Positions 10,807-22,473 of a stretch of 64,000 bases of DNA are shown in pieces; position 1 is the stretch's first letter, and every line of letters begins with the position of its first letter. The notes under the pieces were generated by a model, which was given only the letters and a program-made list of their open reading frames with translations, searched no databases and was not told the DNA's origin. The position numbers and the translations under genes are program-made. This stretch comes from Spiroplasma endosymbiont of Asaphidion curtum (GTDB lineage Bacteria; Bacillota_I; Bacilli_A; Mycoplasmatales; Nriv7), in assembly GCF_964031085.1 (NCBI RefSeq), contig NZ_OZ035001.1, positions 434,001-498,000 of the forward strand, read 5' to 3'.

Positions 10807-11139
10807 ATGATTAAAGGTGTGGGAATTGATATTGTTAGCATTAAACGAATGCAATTAAAAAAATCATTTATTAATAAAGTATTACATTTAGAAGAAATTA
10901 GTTATTTACAAACAATTAAAAGTGAAAGCGAAAAAAAACAATTTTTAGCAGGAAGATGAGCATTAAAAGAAGCATTGTATAAAGCAATAAATAATGCTAA
11001 TGAGATTTTACCTTTTTGCGAAGTTAATATTCAATTAGTAAATAAACAATTGCAATGGATTGGATTTGAACGTAATAGTTGATTATCAATTAGTCATGAA
11101 AAAGAATATGCTGTTGGAATGGTGATATTAACATTATAA
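10807..11139 (+). CDS. acpS: Holo-[acyl-carrier-protein] synthase
   Basis: 110 residues, a normal AcpS length. It moves 4'-phosphopantetheine from CoA to acyl carrier protein. KGVGIDIV at residues 3-10 holds the magnesium-binding aspartate, and RWALKEALYKA near 56 holds the second metal glutamate. SISHEKEYAVG closes the protein. It has a ribosome site (AAGGAT) and stands alone ahead of the ssb gene. A miniature element lies just upstream and may have displaced or supplied leader sequence. Confidence 0.93.
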
Positions 11140-11215
11140 ATATACGACAGTAATATCTTTTAACTTAAAAATCGGTGTTACCTTTTACAATAAAATGGGA
11201 AAGGTAGGTGATATA

Positions 11216-11545
11216 ATGTTAAATAATCTTGTTTTAGTAGGAAGAATTATTAATCCGCCAGAAATTATTAATAATCAAGCTGGTGAAAAAACATCAAAAA
11301 TGATGCGATTAACTATTACTATAACCCGACCTTTTAAAAATAAATTAGGTCATTATGATGAAGATTATCTTGTTATTAAAGTATGAAATAATTTAATTGC
11401 TGATATCGTATCATTTTTAGTAGTTGATACAATGGTCGCAATTAAAGGTAGAATTCAATCATTTCAATATAAAGATAATGAAAATCATTATTTAGAAATT
11501 ATTGCTGATCGAATAATGCATGTTGGTCATTATATTCTTGAATAG
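11216..11545 (+). CDS. ssb: Single-stranded DNA-binding protein, C-terminus cut by ISa
   Basis: OB-fold protein; MLNNLVLVGRI at the N-terminus and a later DYLVIKVWN are typical of SSB. The visible product is 109 residues, and its stop codon is the TAG of the ISa end at 11543. The tail seen at 59991-60134 continues in frame if ISa and everything inside it is removed. That gives about 156 residues with an acidic end (NLDDEF), as expected for a partner-binding tail. I start at ATG 11216 because GTAGGTGA sits at the right distance; an ATG 21 bases upstream is less likely. It is a short, probably second, SSB. Confidence 0.8.
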
Positions 11546-11587
11546 ACTTCTTGCATTACTTATTAAAATAATTACAAATTATAATAA

Positions 11588-12670
11588 TGCCAAATTGTAA
11601 AGTTAAGTGCAACTAAATTATTTTTCTAACCAAATATTCGATTGGTGAAAGATAATTTAGTATTTTTCTTGGTCTTTGGTTTAAAGACAATATAAATTTA
11701 TGAACTGCATTTTTAGTAGTATTTGAAAAATTAAATTTTTTAGGAAATTTTTCTCTAATTAAACCATTAGTATTTTCATTAGTACCTCTTTGTCAAGGCG
11801 AATACGCATTAGCAAAATAAATTTTCACATTTAAATTTTTTTCAAGTTGTTGTCAATTAGAAAATTCTTTACCCCTATCAAATGTTATAGTCTTAACAAG
11901 ATTATTTGGAAGAATTGATAAATAATGGCTAATGTTTTCGTTAACAACTTTAGTAGTTCTATTTTCAACTAACATTGCTAAAGTAAATCTTGATGTTCTT
12001 TCAACTAAAGTTATTAAACATGATTTACTTTTACCTCGTGATGATACTACAGTATCACCTTCTCAATGACCAACAGTTATACGATTATTAACATTAATAT
12101 TTCGTTCTTTAATTGATTTACCATTAAATTTACCGCGATTTTCTTGAGATTTTCGTTTCTTACCTTTTCTTCTTAAATTTTTATTAGTAACTTTTTCAAG
12201 TAATCCAGAATAAATTCAATTGTAAATTGTTTTAAAACTAATAATTCATTCTTTATGAAAATTTTTAATTCTGCCATAAATTTGTTCAGGCGATCAACCT
12301 AATAGTAATTTTTGTTGTACATATTTTACTAATTCTCTATTTTTAAACTTATGAAAATAAACATGTGATTGTTTTCTGTTTTCTGCTTTATTTTGTGCAA
12401 TTAATGAAAAATAATGATTACTATCTTTATTTCTATTGACTTCTCGAATAATAGTACTAATACTTCGATTAAGATTTTTAGCTATTTCACTAATTTTTAC
12501 TTTAAACTTCAATTGATTCTCAATATAAATTCTTTCATATATGCCAAGATGTTTGTAACCCATATAAAAACTCCTTGCTTTGTTTTTTCTAAAATAAACT
12601 TAGCATCATGAAATTTTTATATGAGATTTTTTGCAATTTTATTTACTTGCACTTACAAGTATAATTCAGC
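11588..12670 (-). mobile_element. IS30-family element, copy a (full length)
   Basis: About 1082 bp from TGCCAAATTGTAAAG to the opposite end ending TATAATTCAGC. The ends are imperfect inverted repeats sharing AAGTGCAA. One intact transposase gene. Confidence 0.88.
11613..12563 (-). CDS. IS30-family transposase (copy a)
   Basis: 316 residues. N-terminal helix-turn-helix (YERIYIEN, then SEIAKNLNRSISTIIREVNR, residues 9-45) binds the element ends. The DDE catalytic core has GHWEGDTV (first D), ITFDRGKEF (second D) and RGTNENTNG (E). Closing motifs are PRKILNYLSPIEYL. Several TGA codons are tryptophan. A start at MGYKH is supported by AAGGAGT upstream. All full-length copies in the window encode nearly the same protein, which implies recent activity. 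It moves the element by cut-out circle or copy-paste as known for IS30. Confidence 0.93.
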
Positions 12671-12706
12671 TTGCTTTCTTTTTCAATAATTACTTGTGTT
12701 TTAATT

Positions 12707-12899
12707 GTAGAAACCATATACATATGACAAGATTTTGGTTTCTACAAACTTGCTGTTAATTAATAAATAAATACGAGCTCATTTATTTATTACAAGAAAT
12801 ATAAGGTTAAATTAATATTTATTATTTTTAGTTATGCCTTGTATTTTTTTGTGCCTTGTTGTTGATAAACTAAGTTTTTTAGTAAACGAAGTTTACTAA
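12707..12899. promoter_or_regulatory. Hairpin cluster of the viral non-coding region
   Basis: Three strong inverted repeats: GTAGAAACC/GGTTTCTAC (12707-12745); a 12-bp stem TAATAAATAAAT/ATTTATTTATTA (12761-12792); TTAGTAAAC/GTTTACTAA (12879-12899). Downstream (about 12943-13005) a TAACTAAGTTA-like unit repeats three or four times, followed by the ribosome site of the first viral gene. Likely viral regulatory or replication sequence; no gene is visible between 12706 and 13019. Confidence 0.55.
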
Positions 12900-13019
12900 C
12901 AAGTTATGTTAATTTAGTTTAAAGAAAGAGTTTAAAGAGAAATATATTGAACTAAGTTAAAAGACTAAGTTAAATATAACTAAGTTAATATAACTAAATA
13001 TTGTAAGGGTGGTATGTAT

Positions 13020-13352
13020 ATGAGAAATATTGAAAATATTTTTTTAAATACTGAAAAATATCTTTTGAAAGAAACGCAAAATGCAGTACTTATTAAAGCA
13101 CCAGCAATTCCCTGATTGTATGAATCTACTGGTATTTGGTTTTCAAAACGATTTGTTTATAAAGGAAAATATGAGAATTCTATTTGTATCGGAATAATTA
13201 AAGATGGTGAGTATCAGTTGGTTTTAGTTAATAATAAGAAAGGTCAAGAATCTAGTTTGATTTTAGGTCATGAGTTGTTAGGTTTTTTTGTTGCGGAGAA
13301 AGAGATTGCTAAAAAGGATGTAAGTTTTAATTATTTTAAAAATTCATTTTAA
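13020..13352 (+). CDS. Plectrovirus hypothetical protein (first viral gene)
   Basis: 110 residues, soluble, no membrane span. Visible features are IPWLYESTGIWFSKRFVYKG, IKDGEYQLVLVNNKKG and a mixed alpha/beta pattern. An ATG six bases upstream is possible, but ATG 13020 is better placed after AAGGGTGG. By position (first gene after the non-coding region) and size it could be the viral single-stranded-DNA-binding protein, but no motif proves it. TGA is used for tryptophan. Confidence 0.6.
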
Positions 13353-13433
13353 AGGTGTTTTAAGGCATTTTAAGAATAGAGGTAAAGAAAATATATAGTT
13401 TAAAAAAATTTAGGTTGGTTTTTAAGGTGTTTA

Positions 13434-13464
13434 AACGGTGCGGAAAGCGTATGCTCCGCCCGTT
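13434..13464. other. Candidate rolling-circle origin hairpin
   Basis: AACGG(T)GCGGA pairs with TCCGCCCGTT: ten base pairs, one bulged T, and a 10-base loop AAGCGTATGC. It is by far the most GC-rich structure in the region. It lies in a 200-bp gap between viral genes, as expected of an inovirus origin. Confidence 0.5.
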
Positions 13465-13553
13465 AATTATCAATGTTAGTTTGAGTTATTTAACTAAGTT
13501 ATTGCATTTTTTGATTTAATGTAGTAAAAAAATTAATTTTGGAGTTTTAGAAA

Positions 13554-13892
13554 TGAAAATGTGAGTTAGTGTGGATGAGCCTGGCAAAGATTATTGTCAA
13601 GAGTTTATATATTAGACTTGGTACATAACTATAACATTTTATGCCGACTAAACTATAAAATTCATTTTTATCTTTGTATTTATCTAACATTTGTATTTCA
13701 TCTAAAAAATAATTATCAAAATAGTAGATAAAATTAAAGGTTATGTACCAAGTCTATTCTATTAATAAAAAAACCGGATTAGAACAAAAAATTTGAGCGT
13801 CTAAATCTGCAGTTGATTCTGTTAGAACTGATTTAGTTGGTGATAATTGACTTTGTTTTGATTTTGTTGAACATAATTGTTTAAAAAAATAA
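13554..13892 (+). pseudogene. Plectrovirus small gene interrupted by a miniature element
   Basis: Starts MKMWVSVDEPGKDYCQEFIY after TTTGGAG. It is cut at 13613 by a 144-bp miniature ISb element, then resumes with NKKTGLEQKIWASKSAVDS and ends at 13892. Removal of the element leaves about 63 residues. The product is soluble and of unknown role. The insertion places a stop codon after residue 20, so this virus copy cannot make the protein. Confidence 0.65.
13613..13756. repeat. Miniature ISb derivative (MITE) 3
   Basis: 144 bp; more diverged internally than the other copies (ATGCCGACTAAAC instead of TTGCACCTACCAAAC). Inserted in a viral gene. Confidence 0.85.
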
Positions 13893-13922
13893 ATTAATTA
13901 GAAAATTAAGGAGAAAAGAAAG

Positions 13923-14135
13923 ATGAGTATATTTGGATTAGTGTTTTTTACGATTTTAACATTATTACTAGCATATTATATTGCTGTTAATATTTATCGG
14001 TTTTTTAAAGATAAAAAGAAATATGGTAGTGAAGCAAAACAGCTACCAAAAGATTTTACTTATTCACAACGAATATTTATTGCAAAGTTTAAGCGAAATT
14101 TATTAGAACAAGATGAAAAAGAAATTAAAAAGTAG
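13923..14135 (+). CDS. Plectrovirus small membrane protein
   Basis: 70 residues. One membrane span at residues 4-27 (LVFFTILTLLLAYYIAVNIY), then a strongly basic cytoplasmic tail with FKDKKKYG and FIAKFKRNLLEQ. The ribosome site AAGGAG is upstream. Single-span basic proteins of this size are typical of plectrovirus and inovirus assembly or minor coat genes. Exact role not recognised. Ten bases separate it from the next gene, so they form one operon. Confidence 0.65.
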   Translation: MSIFGLVFFTILTLLLAYYIAVNIYRFFKDKKKYGSEAKQLPKDFTYSQRIFIAKFKRNLLEQDEKEIKK

Positions 14136-14144
14136 GTTTAGAAA

Positions 14145-14294
14145 ATGTTTAAAAAAATAATTATTGAATTAATTGAATTAATTTATCCAACTGCCGATTT
14201 ACCGCCCCAAGTTGTATTTTTGTTTTCAATTTTAATAATTGTAATGTTGTTTTCAGCCATTATTTTTCTACTCTTTTGACCTTTTAAGCGGTAA
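14145..14294 (+). CDS. Plectrovirus small membrane protein, 49 residues
   Basis: MFKKIIIELIELIYPTADLP then one hydrophobic span (VVFLFSILIIVMLFSAIIFL) and a basic end (WPFKR). It follows the previous viral gene by nine bases and has the ribosome site AGGTTTAG. The size and charge pattern suit a minor coat or assembly protein; function unknown. Confidence 0.6.
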
Positions 14295-14299
14295 TTATT

Positions 14300-14521
14300 A
14301 TGTTTTTAGTTGCTTGAAAAGATTTAGATTGAGAAATGACAAAATTGTATTTTTGGGATTTATTTATTCAAATTAAAGTTATTCCGGCGTGAGTTTCTGG
14401 TAAAGAAATTGATTTAACCAAAGAACTACTTTGACTTTTAATAGCAAATATTGCGTTTTGAATGGTATTAGTAATTATTGTCTTATTTATGGTTATTTTA
14501 TTTGCTGAATTATACTTGTAA
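14300..14521 (+). pseudogene. Plectrovirus membrane protein truncated by IS30
   Basis: MFLVAWKDLDWEMTKLYFWD then a span near LLIANIAFWMVLVIIVLF. It is cut by IS30 at 14504 and now ends five residues into the element. If the IS30 is removed and the sequence is joined to 51513, the frame continues for a few residues. It then stops right before the ribosome site of the coat gene, which is good evidence that the two loci were once adjacent. Confidence 0.6.
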
Positions 14522-15585
14522 GTGCAAGTAAATAAAATTGCAAAAAATCTCATATAAAAATTTCATGATGCTAAGTTTATTTTAGAAAAAACAAAGCAAG
14601 GAGTTTTTATATGGGTTACAAACATCTTGGCATATATGAAAGAATTTATATTGAGAATCAATTGAAGTTTAAAGTAAAAATTAGTGAAATAGCTAAAAAT
14701 CTTAATCGAAGTATTAGTACTATTATTCGAGAAGTCAATAGAAATAAAGATAGTAATCATTATTTTTCATTAATTGCACAAAATAAAGCAGAAAACAGAA
14801 AACAATCACATGTTTATTTTCATAAGTTTAAAAATAGAGAATTAGTAAAATATGTACAACAAAAATTACTATTAGGTTGATCGCCTGAACAAATTTATGG
14901 CAGAATTAAAAATTTTCATAAAGAATGAATTATTAGTTTTAAAACAATTTACAATTGAATTTATTCTGGATTACTTGAAAAAGTTACTAATAAAAATTTA
15001 AGAAGAAAAGGTAAGAAACGAAAATCTCAAGAAAATCGCGGTAAATTTAATGGTAAATCAATTAAAGAACGAAATATTAATGTTAATAATCGTATAACTG
15101 TTGGTCATTGAGAAGGTGATACTGTAGTATCATCACGAGGTAAAAGTAAATCATGTTTAATAACTTTAGTTGAAAGAACATCAAGATTTACTTTAGCAAT
15201 GTTAGTTGAAAATAGAACTACTAAAGTTGTTAACGAAAACATTAGCCATTATTTATCAATTCTTCCAAATAATCTTGTTAAGACTATAACATTTGATAGG
15301 GGTAAAGAATTTTCTAATTGACAACAACTTGAAAAAAATTTAAATGTGAAAATTTATTTTGCTAATGCGTATTCGCCTTGACAAAGAGGTACTAATGAAA
15401 ATACTAATGGTTTAATTAGAGAAAAATTTCCTAAAAAATTTAATTTTTCAAATACTACTAAAAATGCAGTTCATAAATTTATATTGTCTTTAAACCAAAG
15501 ACCAAGAAAAATACTAAATTATCTTTCACCAATCGAATATTTGGTTAGAAAAATAATTTAGTTGCACTTAACTTTACAATTTGGC
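14504..15585 (+). mobile_element. IS30-family element, copy b (full length)
   Basis: 1082 bp. The GCTGAATTATAC end faces the viral left part; the TTTGGC end faces an ISa remnant. The viral sequence resumes at the TTTGGC end of copy i (51512), so copies b and i have exchanged flanks. Confidence 0.88.
14611..15561 (+). CDS. IS30-family transposase (copy b)
   Basis: 316 residues, apparently intact, same protein as at 11613-12563: N-terminal helix-turn-helix and DDE core with GHWEGDTV, ITFDRGKEF and RGTNENTNG. Confidence 0.93.
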
Positions 15586-16524
15586 ATTAATTTAATTTTA
15601 AATAAATATTTTATGTTATCTATAATTGCAAATTATAAATTGAAGCAATTAAATTAAATCTTAAACTAAATCGTTTTCTACGATTACGATATTTTTCAGT
15701 AATAATTTTAAATTTTTTAAGAATAGCAAAAATATTTTCAATAATAATTCTCATTTTTGAAATTAATTTATTATTATGTTTTTGTTCTTTATTTAAAGGG
15801 TTTTTCTTTGTTTTTTTCTTAGGTATTAGAACATTACTATGAATTTTTTGTATTCCTTGATAACCATTATCAACTATTAATTTAGTATTTTTTAAAATTG
15901 GGATTTTTGATTCTTTAAATAAACAAAAATCATGCTTTTTACCGAGAGAAAAATTTGTTGCAATAATTATTTTGCTTTCTTTTTCAATAATTACTTGTGT
16001 TTTAATAGTGTGTTTTTTCTTTTTTCCTGAATAAGATTGTTTTTGTCTTTTTTTGGGCGTTGAATGGGTGTTTCTGTAGCATCAATAATAATTGTTTTAT
16101 CATTAAAATAATCATTTATTAATGCTTTTTTACCAGCAAGTTGTTGAAAATCAGGATGTTTGATTAAAATATCTTCAATTCACTTGATATTTCGATAACA
16201 ACTAGCTTCACTAATATCAAAACTTTTACCAAGATGAAAATAAGTACGATATTCTCGTCAATATGATAAAGTCATCAATAATCTATTTTCTAATGATAAT
16301 TTATTATTTTTACCACCTCTTTTAAACTTTTTTAACTCAGCTTCTTTTAAAATATTTAACATTTTATTAAAAGTACTTTGCTTTATTCCAGTTAATCGTA
16401 ATAATTCTTTATCATTAATAAAATTAAATTTATCAAATTTCATAATCTTAAATTCCTTATAATTTCTATTTTAAATATATTTTATAGGAATTTTGTTTAA
16501 TAAATAAGTAATGCAAGAAGTCTA
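15586..16524 (-). mobile_element. ISa copy 2, 3'-truncated
   Basis: Has the orfA end intact (to 16524, start codon at 16443) and most of orfB with the seven-A junction, but lacks the outer 3' non-coding end, replaced by IS30 copy b. Its right end lies directly in an ABC-transporter gene. Confidence 0.8.
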
Positions 16525-17171
16525 CTGTAAAAAACATTACCATGATTTAAAATTGTAACTTCATCAATAATATTTTGTAACTCTAATAAAATATGCGATG
16601 AAATCAAAATACTTTTTCCCATATCACGAAGTTTAATTAATTCATCAAATAATTCCATTCTTGCTGTTGGATCCAAATTAGCTGCTGGCTCATCTAAAAT
16701 TAATATTTTAGGATTAGAAATAAGAGCTTGTGCTAATAATACTTTTTTTCATTCCGGAAGAAAAACTATTAGGATTTTTTCGTTGAAACTTTCATAAATT
16801 TAATTGTTCTAATGATGCTTTTGCTTCCTTTTTACTTTTTTTCAATCGTTTCCTCGTAAAAAACTCATTCAAGTTAAATTTTTATATGTTGATAAGTGCG
16901 TTGGAAAACGAGCATTTTCAGGAATATATTCCAAAACTTCTTTAGCTACTGACAGTGTAGCATCTTTACCATCAATTTGTATTTCACCACTATTAGGAAT
17001 AATTGAACCGATTAAACATTTAATTGTTGTTGTTTTTCCACTACCATTAGGTCCAATAAAACCATGAATTTTACCACTATTTACTTTAATAGTAATGTTA
17101 TTAACAGCAACTTGTTTTTTAAACCTTTTGGTTAACCCACTAATAGAAATTGCATAATTATTATTTTCCAT
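16525..17171 (-). pseudogene. ABC transporter ATP-binding protein, broken
   Basis: Starts MENNNYAISISGLTKRFKKQ. Walker A GPNGSGKTTTIK is near residue 40, Walker B LILDEPAANLDPT near 160, and the switch LISSHILLE follows. Two one-base deletions in A-runs (around 16751 and 16841) shift the frame, and in the correct frame the signature is SFSSGMKKKVLLAQAL. ISa at 16524 removes the end. It would have powered a CcmA/BcrA-type exporter; no permease gene survives next to it. The A-run lesions alone could be read errors, but the IS truncation is not. Confidence 0.85.
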
Positions 17172-17219
17172 TAATTTACTCCTTGTATATTTTATGATTA
17201 ATGATGAATACTGACTAAC

Positions 17220-18149
17220 TTATTTTCGTTTCATTGCTAATGCTTTAGCAAAAGAATAACTTTGTAAACCATTTCCACTTAATCCAATACAAATCCCAGT
17301 ATTACCAGCAATTAATTGCTTAATAGCTTCAATTCCTAAAATTGTTCCTAAATAGCGATCCATTGCTGTTGGTATACCGCCTCTTTGAATATGTCCTAAG
17401 ACCGTTGCTCGCGTAACATAACCACTACCTTTTTCAACTTCTTTCGCCAATTGATGAACATCATAAAGTTTTTCCGTTACAAGAATAATTACCGAACGAT
17501 ACTTTTTCTCATAGCATTTTTTAGTTTGTTGAATAATTTCTTCTTCTGTCAATTTATTTTCTGATGTACTAATAATTTCCACACCACTACCAATTCCTGC
17601 CAGCATCGCAATATCACCACAATAACGACCCATAACTTCAATAATTCCACAACGATTATGAGATTCATTAGTATCGCGAACACGGTCAATTGCTTCAATA
17701 ACGGTATTTAATGCCGTATCAAAACCAATAGTAAAATCACTTGATACAATATCATTATCTATTGTTCCCGGCAAACCAATGCAATTTAATCCCATTACTG
17801 CTAATAAATTAGCACCTTGATAACTACCATCACCACCAATAACAATTAAACTATTAATTTCTAATTGTTTTAAATTATTAATCGCTCGTTGTCTTACTTC
17901 TTCCTTTGCAAATTCAGGATAACGAGTGGTACCAATCGCTGTTCCCCCGTGATTAACAATTTTTCTTGCAAAATCTTCATTAGTTTCTTCAATTCAACCT
18001 TGTGTTAAACCTTCATAACCATCCCTAACAATGTAAGGCAGGATATTATTTGCTATTGCCTTTTTAATTATTTGTGCTACCGCATTATTCATTCCTGGAG
18101 CATCGCCTCCAGAAGTTAATATAGCAACTTTTTTCATCAATTTTGCCAT
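17220..18149 (-). CDS. pfkA: 6-phosphofructokinase
   Basis: 309 residues; ATP plus fructose 6-phosphate to fructose 1,6-bisphosphate, the committed step of glycolysis, on which this organism depends for energy. ATP-site motifs are GGDAPGMN (about residues 15-22) and IGGDGSYQGA. PGTIDNDI (about residue 130) holds the catalytic aspartate, and MGRYCGDIA near 173 and HIQRGG are substrate-site motifs. I start at ATG 18149 because AAAGGAT lies upstream; a second ATG four codons later is possible. Its own promoter is visible at 18185-18211, so it is probably monocistronic. Confidence 0.96.
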
Positions 18150-18184
18150 TTTTAATTTATCCTTTCTAAATATTTAATATTTTA

Positions 18185-18211
18185 ATTATAGCAAAAATAT
18201 TTTCCTCACAA
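18185..18211 (-). promoter_or_regulatory. pfkA promoter
   Basis: Minus strand TTGTGA, 15-bp spacer ending TGC, then TATAAT (extended -10). Confidence 0.6.
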
Positions 18212-18251
18212 TATACTAATTTATTAAAGTCCTATTTGTCTCCTTAATAAT

Positions 18252-18504
18252 TAGACTTCTTGAATTACTTATTAAAATAATTACAAATTATTTGTAAATA
18301 AAAAATACTATATAGTAATTTCTAACTTTTATTAGGTTAATACTTATGGATTTTATTAAATGTGTAAATTTTGACACAACAAAAAATTATTTTATTAGAC
18401 TTCTTGCATTACTTATTAAAGTAATTACAAATTATTTGTAAATAAAAAATACTATATAGTAATTTCTAACTTTTATTAGGTTAATACTTATGGATTTTAT
18501 TAAA
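18252..18504 (-). mobile_element. Two stacked ISa end fragments
   Basis: 18252-18395 and 18396-18504 are both copies of the 3' terminal part of ISa, head to tail, each cut where the next ISa end begins. The rest of each is absent. Confidence 0.85.
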
Positions 18505-19591
18505 TAGACTTCTTGCATTACTTATTAAAATAATTACAAATTATTTGTAAATAAAAAATACTATATAGTAATTTCTAACTTTTATTAGGTTAATACTTAT
18601 GGATTTTATTAAATGTGTAAATTTTGACACAACAAAAAATTATTTTATTATTTAAATTTAATTTTAAATAAATATTTTATGTTATCTATAATTGCAAATT
18701 ATAAATTGAAGCAATTAAATTAAATCTTAAACTAAATCGTTTTCTACGATTACGATATTTTTCAGTAATAATTTTAAATTTTTTAAGAATAGCAAAAATA
18801 TTTTCAATAATAATTCTCATTTTTGAAATTAATTTATTATTATGTTTTTGTTCTTTATTTAAAGGGTTTTTCTTTGTTTTTTTCTTAGGTATTAGAACAT
18901 TACTATGAATTTTTTGTATTCCTTGATAACCATTATCAACTATTAATTTAGTATTTTTTAAAATTGGGATTTTTGATTCTTTAAATAAACAAAAATCATG
19001 CTTTTTACCGAGAGAAAAATTTGTTGCAATAATTATTTTGCTTTCTTTTTCAATAATTACTTGTGTTTTAATAGTGTGTTTTTTCTTTTTTCCTGAATAA
19101 GATTGTTTTTGTCTTTTTTTGGGCGTTGAATGGGTGTTTCTGTAGCATCAATAATAATTGTTTTATCATTAAAATAATCATTTATTTAATGCTTTTTTAC
19201 CAGCAAGTTGTTGAAAATCAGGATGTTTGATTAAAATATCTTCAATTCACTTGATATTTCGATAACAACTAGCTTCACTAATATCAAAACTTTTACCAAG
19301 ATGAAAATAAGTACGATATTCTCGTCAATATGATAAAGTCATCAATAATCTATTTTCTAATGATAATTTATTATTTTTACCACCTCTTTTAAACTTTTTT
19401 AACTCAGCTTCTTTTAAAATATTTAACATTTTATTAAAAGTACTTTGCTTTATTCCAGTTAATCGTAATAATTCTTTATCATTAATAAAATTAAATTTAT
19501 CAAATTTCATAATCTTAAATTCCTTATAATTTCTATTTTAAATATATTTTATAGGAATTTTGTTTAATAAATAAGTAATGCAAGAAGTCTA
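18505..19591 (-). mobile_element. ISa copy 3, full length, frameshifted orfA
   Basis: 1087 bp with both ends. It has the seven-A slippery run but an extra T near 19182-19187 (TTTATTTAATGC instead of TTTATTAATGC), which shifts orfA before the catalytic region. Inactive by sequence. Confidence 0.85.
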
Positions 19592-19687
19592 TTAATTAGT
19601 TGAGTACTTAATTCTTTATTTTTTAAAAGTAGATAATCTTGCGATAAAAACTCAATTTTAAAATATTAGTAATTTCTTTTCTATTTT
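19592..19687 (-). other. Unidentified coding remnant
   Basis: About 96 bp between two IS elements. On the minus strand it reads EFLSQDYLLLKNKELSTQLI in an open frame, after one apparent frameshift. Origin unknown. Confidence 0.3.
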
Positions 19688-20769
19688 GCCAAATTGTAAA
19701 GTTAAGTGCAACTAAATTATTTTTCTAACCAAATATTCGATTGGTGAAAGATAATTTAGTATTTTTCTTGGTCTTTGGTTTAAAGACAATATAAATTTAT
19801 GAACTGCATTTTTAGTAGTATTTGAAAAATTAAATTTTTTAGGAAATTTTTCTCTAATTAAACCATTAGTATTTTCATTAGTATCTCTTTGTCAAGGCGA
19901 ATACGCATTAGCAAAATAAATTTTCACATTTAAATTTTTTTCAAGTTGTTGTCAATTAGAAAATTCTTTACCCCTATCAAATGTTATAGTCTTAACAAGA
20001 TTATTTGGAAGAATTGATAAATAATGGCTAATGTTTTCGTTAACAACTTTAGTAGTTCTATTTTCAACTAACATTGCTAAAGTAAATCTTGATGTTCTTT
20101 CAACTAAAGTTATTAAACATGATTTATTTTTACCTCTTGATGATACTACAGTATCACCTTCTCAATGACCAACAGTTATACGATTATTAACATTAATATT
20201 TCGTTCTTTAATTGATTTACCATTAAATTTACCGCGATTTTCTTGAGATTTTCGTTTCTTACCTTTTCTTCTTAAATTTTTATTAGTAACTTTTTCAAGT
20301 AATCCAGAATAAATTCAATTGTAAATTGTTTTAAAACTAATAATTCATTCTTTATGAAAATTTTTAATTCTGCCATAAATTTGTTCAGGCGATCAACCTA
20401 ATAGTAATTTTTGTTGTACATATTTTACTAATTCTCTATTTTTAAACTTATGAAAATAAACATGTGATTGTTTTCTGTTTTCTGCTTTATTTTGTGCAAT
20501 TAATGAAAAATAATGATTACTATCTTTATTTCTATTGACTTCTCGAATAATAGTACTAATACTTCGATTAAGATTTTTAGCTATTTCACTAATTTTTACT
20601 TTAAACTTCAATTGATTCTCAATATAAATTCTTTCATATATGCCAAGATGTTTGTAACCCATATAAAAACTCCTTGCTTTGTTTTTTCTAAAATAAACTT
20701 AGCATCATGAAATTTTTATATGAGATTTTTTGCAATTTTATTTACTTGCACTTACAAGTATAATTCAGC
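19688..20769 (-). mobile_element. IS30-family element, copy c (full length)
   Basis: 1082 bp, ends as in the other copies; a few substitutions (for example serine to asparagine in the RGKSKSC segment). Confidence 0.88.
19712..20662 (-). CDS. IS30-family transposase (copy c)
   Basis: 316 residues, no internal stop seen; same domains as the copy at 11613-12563, differing by a few substitutions around the first catalytic block. Confidence 0.9.
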
Positions 20770-20920
20770 TTTTATTTAAAAAAGGTATCCTTGATAATTA
20801 TCTTAATATGTTTTTTACAAATTTGATAAGTTTTAGCAATAGATTTTATAATTAAAAATCAAATTATTTCTAAAAAAGTAAACTGCTAGCTTATGCCCAG
20901 TATTACTTTTGTTATTTCTA
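20770..20920 (-). other. Unidentified coding remnant
   Basis: On the minus strand a frame with one TAG reads LEIIWFLIIKSIAKTYQI and KIIIKDTFFK before a stop near 20770. It looks like the decayed C-terminus of a membrane-associated protein. No family recognised. Confidence 0.25.
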
Positions 20921-20990
20921 TAGACTTGATACATAACCCTCAATTTTATAGTTTGGTAGGTGCAAAATGTTATAGTTATGTACCAAGTCT
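20921..20990. repeat. 70-bp mini-MITE of ISb
   Basis: Both ISb ends and little else; it lacks 76 bp of the usual 146-bp form. One end has lost the G (TTGATACATAAC). Confidence 0.75.
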
Positions 20991-21092
20991 TATATAAAAT
21001 TTTAACTTTATATTAAATCCTCCTTTACTACTACAATAACAAGAATAGAGCGAAAATCGTTTCTAATTAAAGAAATAATATTCTTAAATAAA

Positions 21093-21122
21093 AAATATCT
21101 CCCAATTAATTGGGAGATATTT
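21093..21122 (-). terminator. eno terminator
   Basis: Perfect palindrome: ATATCTCCCAATT and its complement, flanked by A and T runs; lies eight bases after the eno stop. Confidence 0.8.
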
Positions 21123-21129
21123 AAAGATT

Positions 21130-22440
<1,311 letters not shown>

Positions 22441-22473
22441 CTATTACTATCCTCCTCTAAATGAGATATATAT

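Larger units (their letters stand above)
11543..12705 (-). mobile_element. ISa copy, left remnant, interrupted by IS30
   Basis: 11543-11587 is the terminal 45 bp of ISa; 12671-12705 is ISa interior (around TTTCAATAATTACTTG). IS30 lies between them, and several hundred bases of ISa are missing. The matching right part of the same ISa begins at 59458. Confidence 0.7.
12706..14503 (+). mobile_element. Plectrovirus (SpV1-like) segment, left part
   Basis: Contains hairpin-rich non-coding sequence, a candidate replication origin and a run of small genes (13020-14503). The left border is a 15-bp direct repeat (12691-12705) that recurs at 59458. The right border is an IS30 copy, and the continuation is at 51513. 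It is recognised by gene layout (small membrane proteins upstream of coat and Zot genes) rather than by base-level comparison. Confidence 0.7.

Noticed and set aside
12414..12611. 65-codon open frame opposite the IS30 transposase start, present at each IS30 copy
   Set aside because: It is the complementary strand of the conserved transposase N-terminus and recurs only because the element recurs; no ribosome site.
12691..12705. XerCD/dif-type integration of the virus
   Set aside because: The 15-bp border repeat is plain ISa sequence without the two inverted 11-bp arms of a dif site, and the virus carries its own DDE integrase.
16741..16850. The ABC ATPase as a functional gene with programmed frameshifts
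   Set aside because: Two separate one-base losses in A-runs plus removal of the 3' end by ISa; decay is the simpler reading.
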